From assembly GCA_900313015.1 (NCBI GenBank), contig OMPR01000013.1, forward strand, positions 340,725 through 404,724: a stretch of 64,000 nucleotides of DNA, in the 5' to 3' direction. Under the pieces are notes generated by a model. That model saw only the letters and a list, made by a program, of their open reading frames with translations, ran no database searches and was not told where the DNA came from. Made by a program: the position numbers and the translations under genes. Positions 52,260 to 59,459 of the stretch are shown piece after piece; position 1 is the stretch's first letter, and every line of letters begins with the position of its first letter. The DNA is from Rhodobacteraceae bacterium EL53 (GTDB lineage: Bacteria > Pseudomonadota > Alphaproteobacteria > Rhodobacterales > Rhodobacteraceae).

Positions 52260-52821
52260 CGGTTTCGCTGCGGTCTTGTGTTTGCTGCCGTTGACTGGAC
52301 AGGCCCAAGATATGCAAAGCCTTGTTGAAATGCCCGGGCACCGTGCGCTGATCGAGGTAGGCAACCAGTCAGACCTGAAGCCTTTTGTGACCGATGGGTG
52401 CTCTGGCGGATTGTCTTACAGCTGGACGTTGGTCGCTGATACGTTTCCCGACTTTGCCGAGGCGCACAACCAACTGCCGCCTTGGGAAAACTGCTGTGTG
52501 ATCCATGACCGCGCCTACCATAACATGGCTGGCGCAGAGACCGCGCAGGCCAGTTATGACGCCCGGGTGGTTGCTGACGAAGCTTTGCAATCCTGTGTCG
52601 TAAACACGGGTTCATTGCGGGTTGTGGAATTGGCTGAGTTGTACGGAGCATCCCAACAACAGGTGTTGGGGGCTTATGAAACCATCGCCGGGGCCATGTA
52701 TATTGCAGTGCGTTTCGGGGGTGGGCCCTGTTCCGGATTGCCTTGGCGATGGGGCTATGGGTACCCGGAATGTAGCGTCTTTGGCGCTTCTTCCGGTGAT
52801 GATAGCCCTGCGCGCGAATGA
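52246..52821 (+). CDS. Secreted phospholipase A2-like protein
   Basis: This is a 191-residue protein with a signal peptide (MITPNGFAAVLCLLPLTGQA). The region WENCCVIHDRAYHNMAGAET contains C83-C84-x2-H87-D88-x2-Y91, the CCxxHDxxY active-site helix of secreted phospholipase A2. TDGCSGGLS (50-58) could be the calcium loop, and D111 in VVADEALQSC could be the partner Asp. An AAGGAAT site sits 6 bases before the ATG, which lies inside the phosphodiesterase gene, so the two are coupled. Acyl hydrolysis followed by GDPD action is a consistent pathway, but enzymatic function is inferred from motif only. Confidence 0.7.
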   Translation: MITPNGFAAVLCLLPLTGQAQDMQSLVEMPGHRALIEVGNQSDLKPFVTDGCSGGLSYSWTLVADTFPDFAEAHNQLPPWENCCVIHDRAYHNMAGAETAQASYDARVVADEALQSCVVNTGSLRVVELAELYGASQQQVLGAYETIAGAMYIAVRFGGGPCSGLPWRWGYGYPECSVFGASSGDDSPARE

Positions 52822-52885
52822 CGTGGTGACAGCCGCTTTCGAATCCAGTATCCACCTTTCAAACTTCGCGAATAGGAATAGTCTT

Positions 52886-53020
52886 ATGGCAGACCATAAA
52901 CACGGTGAGATGGACATCACTGAACAGACCGCAACTTATAACGGTTTCATCAAATTCACGACACGCACGGCTTATGTGCTGGTCGGCTTAGCCGTCTTTC
53001 TGGCGATTTTTGCCTCCTAA
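52886..53020 (+). CDS. Cytochrome c oxidase aa3 subunit IV
   Basis: This 44-residue single-helix protein has the bacterial aa3 subunit IV pattern: ADHKHGEMDITEQTATYNGF followed by one membrane helix (AYVLVGLAVFLAIFAS). It is a structural, non-catalytic subunit of the terminal oxidase. The main ctaC/D/E genes are not nearby. It lies between the PLA2-like and lipoprotein genes, and an AGGAAT stretch 7 bases upstream fits the ATG. Confidence 0.88.
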   Translation: MADHKHGEMDITEQTATYNGFIKFTTRTAYVLVGLAVFLAIFAS

Positions 53021-53035
53021 GATCGGGATATTCCA

Positions 53036-53650
53036 GTGCGTCGAATTCTGTGTGCTTGCGCGTTTGCGCTGACTGTTGCTGGTTGTGCAAAGCCGGGACC
53101 TCAGGCGGATCAAGCGTCTATTGATGCGGTTGCGTTTCGCGACCCTGGTCCAGCCTACCTGACGCTTTATACCATGGTGAACAACCGTTCGGGTGAAGGT
53201 GGGCATACATCGCTTATGGTTAACGCCAGCCAACGGGTTATTTTTGACCCGGCCGGTTCGTTCTATGCAGACATCGTTCCTGAGCGGAACGATGTGCATT
53301 ATGGGATCACCCCAGCGATCGAAAAGGCTTACCGGGGGGCGCATGCGCGCAGCACGTTCCACGTCGTTCGCCAAAAGATTGAAGTCACTCCCGAACAGGC
53401 ACAGATTGCGCTGCAATTGGTTCAGGAAGCCGGTCCAGTACCAGGCGCCTATTGTGCGAACGCCACGTCACGCGTTTTGCAAGGAATTCCCGGATTTTCG
53501 GGAATAAAGACCACGTTTTTTCCGGTAAATTTGCAAAACCAGTTCGAGAATATTCCTGGTGTTGTGACGGACAAATACTATGAAGATGACAGTGACGATC
53601 TTCAAAAAGCTCTGACTGAGGGCAATACCAACCTGAACGCGCCGGCTTAA
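53036..53650 (+). CDS. Lipoprotein with permuted papain-like features
   Basis: This 204-residue protein begins at a GTG. A lipoprotein signal (CAFALTVAGC) has the lipobox Cys at about residue 17. The mature domain contains GEGGHTSLMVNASQRVIFDP and, further on, PGAYCANATSRVLQGIPGF. A His followed much later by a Cys, each in a small conserved block, recalls circularly permuted papain-like (LRAT/YiiX/DUF830) hydrolases. The family is not certain. It starts 15 bases after the subunit IV gene. Confidence 0.65.
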   Translation: MRRILCACAFALTVAGCAKPGPQADQASIDAVAFRDPGPAYLTLYTMVNNRSGEGGHTSLMVNASQRVIFDPAGSFYADIVPERNDVHYGITPAIEKAYRGAHARSTFHVVRQKIEVTPEQAQIALQLVQEAGPVPGAYCANATSRVLQGIPGFSGIKTTFFPVNLQNQFENIPGVVTDKYYEDDSDDLQKALTEGNTNLNAPA

Positions 53651-53673
53651 CCCGGCACGTTCTGTTCCAAAGT

Positions 53674-54006
53674 TTACCCTAACAGATACAGCAAACCATA
53701 GAGCGTTATCGCCCCAGATCCGATGGCGGCGAGCACGTTCTTTGTGATCAACCCCACAACAAGTGCAACGGCGGCGGCGCTCATCCGAGGGATGTCGGCT
53801 TCTCCGTTGGTGGCGGCAGGCCAGACAACCAGCGGCGCAATCAAAGCTGGCAGAATCGCGACGGCTGTGTAGCGCAAATGGCGCAGCAGCCACGCTGGCA
53901 TAGGGCGATCACCCACAAAACCAAGAAACACGAACCGCAGGCCGAAGCTGCCAAAAGCCATGCCAACAATGATGATCCAGATGGTGGTATCGTCAATCTG
54001 GTTCAT
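53674..54006 (-). CDS. AzlD family protein
   Basis: This is a 110-residue membrane protein with three to four helices, ending in the short AzlD pattern (VGLITKNVLAAIGSGAITLY). With AzlC it forms a branched-chain amino acid or analogue exporter. The start overlaps the AzlC stop by 4 bases. Confidence 0.85.
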   Translation of the reverse strand: MNQIDDTTIWIIIVGMAFGSFGLRFVFLGFVGDRPMPAWLLRHLRYTAVAILPALIAPLVVWPAATNGEADIPRMSAAAVALVVGLITKNVLAAIGSGAITLYGLLYLLG

Positions 54007-54719
54007 GTCTTGGCTCCTTTACGCTCGAACAAAAGCTCCGCCTGTGCTCCAGCCATCATGCCCGCGCAGCCTGCGATCAACAGACCTAGGTTGAAAGGCA
54101 CTGTTGTGGTCAGCAATGAGACTATGATCGCAACCAAGGCGGCGATAACATGTGGTGCGGTGCGCATCATCGGACCGACCATGGAGAGAAAAGTGATCGG
54201 CAGGGCAAAATCCAAGGCCCAGCTGTCAGGAATTTGTGTCCCAACGACGGCACCCATGTAGGTCGCGATGTACCAAAGGGGCGCAATGGGCGACACGGTG
54301 CCAAAGAAATATGCCATCTTTTGCTGAATGGTCAGGTCAGGTTCCTGTTCGAAACGGACCGTGCAACAGGCATAGGATTGATCAACCACAAAATAGGCCG
54401 CAAAGGCGCGTTGCCACATCGGGGCCGCGCCCAGATGCGGGGTTATAGCAGCTGAATACATCGCCATGCGCAGGTTCACAGCAAGGGCTGAGGCCAAGAC
54501 AATCATTGTCGGCGTATTCTCTTGCAGCAACTGAAGGGCGGCAAACTGTGCGGCCCCTGCAAAGACGGTCGCCGTAAACGTCATGGTCTGATAAATGTCG
54601 AGACCTGCTTCGGTTGCCAAGACACCAAAAAGTGTCCCGAACGGGATGGCGACAAATACAAATGGCGACCCGTCGCGAAAGCCTTTCCAATAGTAGGAAT
54701 TCGATGTGGTGAATGCCAT
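54003..54719 (-). CDS. AzlC family branched-chain amino acid transporter subunit
   Basis: This 238-residue inner-membrane protein has the AzlC signature: the DGSPFVFVAIPFGTLFGVLA start, MTFTATVFAGAAQFAALQLL, and RMAMYSAAITPHLGAAPMWQ. Six or seven helices are predicted. AzlC/AzlD pairs export branched-chain amino acids and analogues such as azaleucine. It is the first gene of the two-gene unit and diverges from fdhD, with 49 bases between the start codons. Confidence 0.9.
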   Translation of the reverse strand: MAFTTSNSYYWKGFRDGSPFVFVAIPFGTLFGVLATEAGLDIYQTMTFTATVFAGAAQFAALQLLQENTPTMIVLASALAVNLRMAMYSAAITPHLGAAPMWQRAFAAYFVVDQSYACCTVRFEQEPDLTIQQKMAYFFGTVSPIAPLWYIATYMGAVVGTQIPDSWALDFALPITFLSMVGPMMRTAPHVIAALVAIIVSLLTTTVPFNLGLLIAGCAGMMAGAQAELLFERKGAKT

Positions 54720-54768
54720 GAGGAAATCCTAAGTTAAGCTCGACAGGGGTAACGGGCTTTGGGAAGGG

Positions 54769-55659
54769 TTGCAATTGGCGAGAGCAGAGAATGTGACGGG
54801 CTACATCATTGCCCCGGACCCCGGCGCGGCACGATTAACGCGTGCTGTCGAAGGGCGCGATCAAAATGGCGATTTAATCCAGATTTCAGTGGTAGAAGAG
54901 CGTCCGTTGACCATTTTTCTGAATGCACAGGAAATCGTTACAGCCATGACCATCGGGGATTACCCTGAATATCTGGCGCTCGGGTTCTTGCGTAATCAGG
55001 GCATGTTGCTTGTGGATGATGAGATCACCGGTGTGGACTATGATGATGATCTTGAGACTGTTGTGGTCCGCACGGCTCGCCAGACGTCCTACGAAGAGAA
55101 GCTGAAGAAAAAGACGCGGACCTCGGGCTGTGCTGTGGGAACGGTTTTTGGCGACATGATGGAAGGGTTGGAGGATGTCTCACTACCAGCCGTGTCAGTG
55201 CGCACCTCATGGCTTTATGATCTTGCGTCACAGATCAACCGAACGCCTTCGCTCTATCTGGAAGCTGGGGCTATCCATGGGACGGTGCTGTGTCGCGAAG
55301 ACCGCCCACTTGTCTATATGGAAGACGTTGGGCGCCACAATGCGGTTGACAAAATCGCCGGGTGGATGTTGTCCGAAAAGGAAACGGCCGAAGATAAGAT
55401 ACTCTATACGACGGGTCGTTTGACGTCTGAAATGGTGATCAAAACGGCGATGATGGGCATTCCTGTGCTTGCGTCTCGGTCGGGCTTTACCGCTTGGGGT
55501 GTTGAAATCGCTCGCGAAGTCGGGCTGACACTGATCGGGCGGATGCGTGGTCAGCGGTTTGTGTGCCTGGCGGGCGAGGATCGTCTGGTACGAGATGTGG
55601 ATCCATCGACAATCAGAGTCGAAGACAAGAAACATCGACGTAAAAGCGCCGGGGAATAA
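54769..55659 (+). CDS. fdhD: Formate dehydrogenase accessory sulfurtransferase FdhD
   Basis: FdhD passes sulfur from IscS to the molybdenum or tungsten cofactor of formate dehydrogenase. The 296-residue protein shows RPLTIFLNAQEIVTAMTIGD, the middle TSGCAVGTVFGDMMEG segment and the C-terminal VYMEDVGRHNAVDKIAGWML with TTGRLTSEMVIKTAMMGIPV. Only one Cys is present where E. coli FdhD has Cys-x2-Cys; the second is Gly. The start is probably TTG at 54769 or 54775, or a GTG a little downstream. mobA begins one base after the stop. Confidence 0.88.
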   Translation: MQLARAENVTGYIIAPDPGAARLTRAVEGRDQNGDLIQISVVEERPLTIFLNAQEIVTAMTIGDYPEYLALGFLRNQGMLLVDDEITGVDYDDDLETVVVRTARQTSYEEKLKKKTRTSGCAVGTVFGDMMEGLEDVSLPAVSVRTSWLYDLASQINRTPSLYLEAGAIHGTVLCREDRPLVYMEDVGRHNAVDKIAGWMLSEKETAEDKILYTTGRLTSEMVIKTAMMGIPVLASRSGFTAWGVEIAREVGLTLIGRMRGQRFVCLAGEDRLVRDVDPSTIRVEDKKHRRKSAGE

Positions 55660-55660
55660 T

Positions 55661-56299
55661 ATGATGAAACAACCACTTGGTGTCATTCTGGCAGGTGGGT
55701 TGGCCACACGTATGGGCGGGGGCGACAAGGGAAAGCTGAAGCTGGCAGGTCAATCCTTGCTGCGCCACGTGATTGATCGGTTGGAGCCGCAGGTGGCCGG
55801 GTTGGCGTTGAATGCCAATGGAGATCCAACGCGGTTTTCCGATCTGGGCCTGCCCGTGATTACAGACAGCATCGAAGGGTTCGCAGGCCCCTTGGCTGGG
55901 GTGTTGGCGGGGCTCGATTGGGCCGCGGATCAGGGGGCGGATTGCATTGTAACAGCTGCGGCGGATACACCGTTCTTCCCGTGCGATTTGGTGCCCCAAT
56001 TGCTGCTCGCGACCGAAGGAATGGAAGCGCGTTTAGCGCTGGCAACAACGCCAAGGTCGGGCGAAGAGCTGAAATCAGGTGGCAACAAAAAGATAAATCG
56101 GCATCCGACGTTTGGAATCTGGCCAGTCGCACTGCGGGATGACTTGCGCGCGGCTTTGCACGATGGGTTGCGCAAAGTCGTATTGTGGACGGATAAGCAC
56201 GATGGGCGCGAAGCCTTGTTCCCAGTCGGAGATATCGATCCATTTTTTAACGTAAACACACCTGTTGACTTGGATTATGCCGAGGCTTTGATCAGATGA
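55661..56299 (+). CDS. mobA: Molybdenum cofactor guanylyltransferase
   Basis: MobA transfers GMP to Mo-molybdopterin, giving the MGD cofactor used by DMSO reductase family enzymes including formate dehydrogenases. The 212-residue protein has the nucleotidyltransferase P-loop-like LAGGLATRMGGGDKGKLKLA and DSIEGFAGPLAGVLAGL. The Mg-binding AAADTPFFPCDLVPQL and the end NVNTPVDLDYAEAL also fit. It starts one base after fdhD and overlaps mobB by 4. Confidence 0.93.
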   Translation: MMKQPLGVILAGGLATRMGGGDKGKLKLAGQSLLRHVIDRLEPQVAGLALNANGDPTRFSDLGLPVITDSIEGFAGPLAGVLAGLDWAADQGADCIVTAAADTPFFPCDLVPQLLLATEGMEARLALATTPRSGEELKSGGNKKINRHPTFGIWPVALRDDLRAALHDGLRKVVLWTDKHDGREALFPVGDIDPFFNVNTPVDLDYAEALIR

Positions 56300-56787
56300 A
56301 AGTGTTTGGCGTCACCGGGTGGAAAAACGCGGGCAAAACCGGGCTTATGGAACGGCTGGTGGCAGACATCACAGGTCGCGGTTTTTCTGTCTCAACCATC
56401 AAACATTCCCACCACAGCGCAGATGTTGATCACGCGGGGACAGACAGTCACCGCCACCGCGTTGCTGGTGCAAACGAGGTGGTTTTGGCCTCGTCGTTGC
56501 GTGTGGCGATCATGCAGGAATTACGTGATGCACCAGAGCCCCCGCTGCGTGAACTACTAACCCGTTTACGGCCCGTCGATCTGGTTCTGATCGAAGGATA
56601 TAAACGTGAAGCACATCCGAAGATCGAAGCTTATCGCACCGCTGCTGGGCATGATTTACACGCACCTGATGACGAGACAATTCAGGCCGTTGCAAGTGAT
56701 GTTCCCTTAGATCTGGATCGACCGGTGTTCGATTTGAACGATACCGGCGCGATTGCTGACTTTATTTTGGCTCAGGTCGGGTTGTGA
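56296..56787 (+). CDS. mobB: Molybdopterin-guanine dinucleotide biosynthesis protein B
   Basis: MobB is a GTP-binding partner of MobA. The 163-residue protein starts with the P-loop GWKNAGKTGLMERLVADITG, followed by VSTIKHSHHSADVDHAGTDS with the switch His residues. VDLVLIEGYKREAHPKIEAY carries the second conserved motif. It overlaps both mobA and the MoeA-fusion gene by 4 bases (ATGA and GTGA), making a four-gene Moco operon with fdhD. Confidence 0.93.
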   Translation: MKVFGVTGWKNAGKTGLMERLVADITGRGFSVSTIKHSHHSADVDHAGTDSHRHRVAGANEVVLASSLRVAIMQELRDAPEPPLRELLTRLRPVDLVLIEGYKREAHPKIEAYRTAAGHDLHAPDDETIQAVASDVPLDLDRPVFDLNDTGAIADFILAQVGL

Positions 56788-58853
56788 CGGGGTTCGACAC
56801 CTTTGCGATGGTGGATTGGTCTGGTGGCAATGATACCGGTCCACGCCCCTGCAAAGATGCGATTTGGATCTGTGTTGTACGGAATGGGCGGGCGGAATCG
56901 CCGGTCTATTTGCGCAATCGCGTGCTGGCCGAAGAGTGGCTTGCGAACTTGATCACTGGCGAACAGCATGCAAGGCGGCGTCTGTGCATTGGGTTTGATT
57001 TTCCGTTTGGCTACCCAGTGGGATTTGCCCGTGCTCTGACCGGCACTGACGACCCATTGGTGGTTTGGGATTGGTTCGAAGCCCACATTCAAGATTCGCC
57101 TAAGGCCAACAACCGCTTTGATCTGGCAGGGGAAATTAACCAGCGGTTTGGTGGGCAGGGGCCGTTTTGGACCAATGCCTTAAAGCGCGATATCGCAGGA
57201 TTGCCCCGCACCAAAGCGACCTATCAAAACCCGTTCCCTGATCGCCGCGCTGTTGAGCACCTCGCAAAGGGGAGTTTTACTTGCTGGCAATTGGCGGGCG
57301 CAGGTGCAGTTGGCAGCCAGGTGATGATGGGGATGGCAGTTTTGGCACGGTTGCGCCGGCGGTTTGCCGATCAAATCGCAGTTTGGCCGTTTCAGCCGCT
57401 GGAAAAGCCGGTCGCCTTTGTCGAGATCTGGCCGTCGTTGACCGTTGGGTCAGCGCCTGATGGAATGATCAAAGACGCGTGGCAGGTGCAACAAGTGGCC
57501 TTGGGGCTGGCGCGGCGGCCAGCAGCCGCGTTAACAATGCAATTGGATATAGAGGCGCCTGAGGAGGGTTGGATTTTGGGAATCGAGCAGGAAAATCGTA
57601 CGATTTCACCCCCACCGCTCCGCAATGACTGCTTTGCCCTGCCGGCCGGCATCGCGTGGACCCCAGTGGATGAGGCTTTGGATTTGCTACGGCAACGACT
57701 AACCCTAGTGACCGGCGAAGATCGCCAGGCAGTGGCAAAGTCGATGGGCCGCGTCTTAGCTGAAGATGTTGTCGCGCGTCGCTCTAATCCACCGCATCCT
57801 AATACAGCGGTAGACGGCTATGGGTTTGCCGGAGCATTTCCAGACGGAGAGCATGTCTTACCATTGGTCAGTGGGCGCGCTGCGGCTGGCGCTCCGTTCG
57901 ATGGACAAGTCCCCAAGGGATCAGCAATTCGGATCCTGACCGGAGCGGTCCTGCCGCAAGGTGTGGATACCGTGATCTTGCAAGAAGATGTGACCGCGCA
58001 ATCAGATCGAATTGCGTTTCGCGGTCCCCTGAAAGCAGGGGCAAATACGCGCAAAGCGGGCGAGGATATAGTCGGGGGAGATACTGCGTTGAAAGCAGGG
58101 CGGGTTCTGACCCCTGCGGATTTGGCATTGTTATCTGCCATTGGGGTGTCAGAGGTGGCGGTGCGCAAGCCACTGCGCGTGGCCGTGATCTCTACCGGAG
58201 ATGAATTGATCGAGCCGGGGGCTGAGCCCGCTTTGGGACAGATCTTTGACGCCAACCGCCCGATGCTGCTGGCTATGGTGGACCGGTTTGGTTTTACGCC
58301 GATTGATATGGGCTGTGTGGCGGATGATCGGGAGGCGCTGCGAGCGGCGCTGGATCAGGCCGCGCAGAAAGCCGATGTGATCTTGACCAGTGGTGGTGCC
58401 TCGGCCGGGGATGAGGATCATGTGTCCTCTCTGTTGACGGATGCGGGGGCGATGCAAAGGTGGCGTATTGCGATTAAACCAGGGCGGCCCTTGGCGTTGG
58501 GGATGTGGAAGAATGTGCCGGTTTTTGGCTTGCCGGGTAATCCAGTTGCCGCATTGGTGTGTACTTTGGTCTTTGCACGCCCTGCGATGAAAGTGTTGGC
58601 CGGGTCCGAATGGCGTGAGCCGCAGGGTTTTAATCTGCCCGCGGCATTCTCGAAACGTAAGAAGCCCGGTCGTCGTGAATATCTGCGGGCACGTCTACGT
58701 AATGGTCAGGTCGAAGCCTTTGCTTCAGAAGGGTCCGGGCGGATCAGTGGCCTGAGTTGGGCCGAAGGATTGGTCGAGCTCGAAGACGGTGCGCGCGATA
58801 TTCAGCCCGGTGATCCTGTGCGGTTTATCCCCTATGACAGTTTCGGTCTCTGA
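56784..58853 (+). CDS. moeA: MoeA fused to an N-terminal RNase H-like domain
   Basis: This is a 689-residue fusion with a GTG start. Residues about 291-689 are MoeA, which inserts molybdate into adenylylated molybdopterin: NTAVDGYGFAG, RILTGAVLPQGVDTVILQED, TSGGASAGDEDHVSSLL, KPGRPLALGMWKNVPVFGLP. Residues 1-262 are a different domain. It has DWSGG near the start, LCIGFDFPFGYPVGFARAL and VAFVEIWPSLTVG, the spacing of the Asp/Glu sites in DUF429-like RNase H-fold proteins. The linker (about 263-290) contains a palindromic DNA repeat. Separate MoeA proteins are usually about 390-410 residues. The gene overlaps mobB by GTGA and ends 3 bases before an acetyltransferase gene. Confidence 0.85.
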   Translation: MTGFDTFAMVDWSGGNDTGPRPCKDAIWICVVRNGRAESPVYLRNRVLAEEWLANLITGEQHARRRLCIGFDFPFGYPVGFARALTGTDDPLVVWDWFEAHIQDSPKANNRFDLAGEINQRFGGQGPFWTNALKRDIAGLPRTKATYQNPFPDRRAVEHLAKGSFTCWQLAGAGAVGSQVMMGMAVLARLRRRFADQIAVWPFQPLEKPVAFVEIWPSLTVGSAPDGMIKDAWQVQQVALGLARRPAAALTMQLDIEAPEEGWILGIEQENRTISPPPLRNDCFALPAGIAWTPVDEALDLLRQRLTLVTGEDRQAVAKSMGRVLAEDVVARRSNPPHPNTAVDGYGFAGAFPDGEHVLPLVSGRAAAGAPFDGQVPKGSAIRILTGAVLPQGVDTVILQEDVTAQSDRIAFRGPLKAGANTRKAGEDIVGGDTALKAGRVLTPADLALLSAIGVSEVAVRKPLRVAVISTGDELIEPGAEPALGQIFDANRPMLLAMVDRFGFTPIDMGCVADDREALRAALDQAAQKADVILTSGGASAGDEDHVSSLLTDAGAMQRWRIAIKPGRPLALGMWKNVPVFGLPGNPVAALVCTLVFARPAMKVLAGSEWREPQGFNLPAAFSKRKKPGRREYLRARLRNGQVEAFASEGSGRISGLSWAEGLVELEDGARDIQPGDPVRFIPYDSFGL
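57593..57606 (+). repeat. Perfect 14-base palindrome inside the MoeA-fusion linker
   Basis: AAATCGTACGATTT is a perfect inverted repeat at codons 271-275 of the fusion gene, in the interdomain linker. The following TTTCACCCCC extends a close match to the intergenic copy at 7831-7850 (AATCGTACGAAATCGCCCCC). Confidence 0.6.
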
Positions 58854-58856
58854 CAG

Positions 58857-59459
58857 ATGGGCATCACGATCAGTCAGGGATTTAGCGAGGCAGAGAAAAA
58901 CCATGTTGCGCAGCTCTTTTGGCAAGCGTTTTCCGCCAAATTGGGTCGGATCATGGGCCCGGACGCTCGTGCTTTGCAGTTTTTCAACGGATGTTTAAAC
59001 CCCAATTTTGCCCTAGTGGCGCGCGATGAACAGGGGCAGTTGTTAGGTGTCGCTGGTTTCCGGACTGACGCAGGTGGATTGGTTGACGGGTCTCTGCAAG
59101 ATATGGCGTGGGTTTACGGTTGGGTCGGGGGGATATGGCGGGGGTTGTTGCTTAGTTTGCTGGAACGCAAGGTTCAGCCCGATGTTTTTCAGATGGATGG
59201 CCTGTTCGTAGACGCCAGAGCGCGCGGGCTTGGGGTCGGAACTGCGTTGCTCGAGGCGGTGTTCCAAGAGGCCCGCCAGCGACAGTTGAACTGTGTGCAA
59301 CTGGATGTGATCGACATCAACCCGCGGGCGCGTGTCTTGTATGAACGTGTTGGATTTGTCCCCATCAGAGAAGAAGAGACGGGTCCCTTGGTTCATATCT
59401 TTGGGTTCAGTAAGGCAACGCGGATGGAAAAGACGCTGGGCGTACCCACCCGACCTTAG
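58857..59459 (+). CDS. GNAT family N-acetyltransferase
   Basis: This is a 200-residue GNAT protein: MDGLFVDARARGLGVGTALL is the acetyl-CoA loop (RxxGxG), with VQLDVIDINPRARVLYERVG as the final motif before the GFVPIREEE strand. A long hydrophobic insert (VYGWVGGIWRGLLLSLLERK) sits between, unusual for a soluble GNAT. It follows moeA by 3 bases and overlaps the convergent membrane-protein gene by 4. The substrate is unknown. Confidence 0.82.
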   Translation: MGITISQGFSEAEKNHVAQLFWQAFSAKLGRIMGPDARALQFFNGCLNPNFALVARDEQGQLLGVAGFRTDAGGLVDGSLQDMAWVYGWVGGIWRGLLLSLLERKVQPDVFQMDGLFVDARARGLGVGTALLEAVFQEARQRQLNCVQLDVIDINPRARVLYERVGFVPIREEETGPLVHIFGFSKATRMEKTLGVPTRP

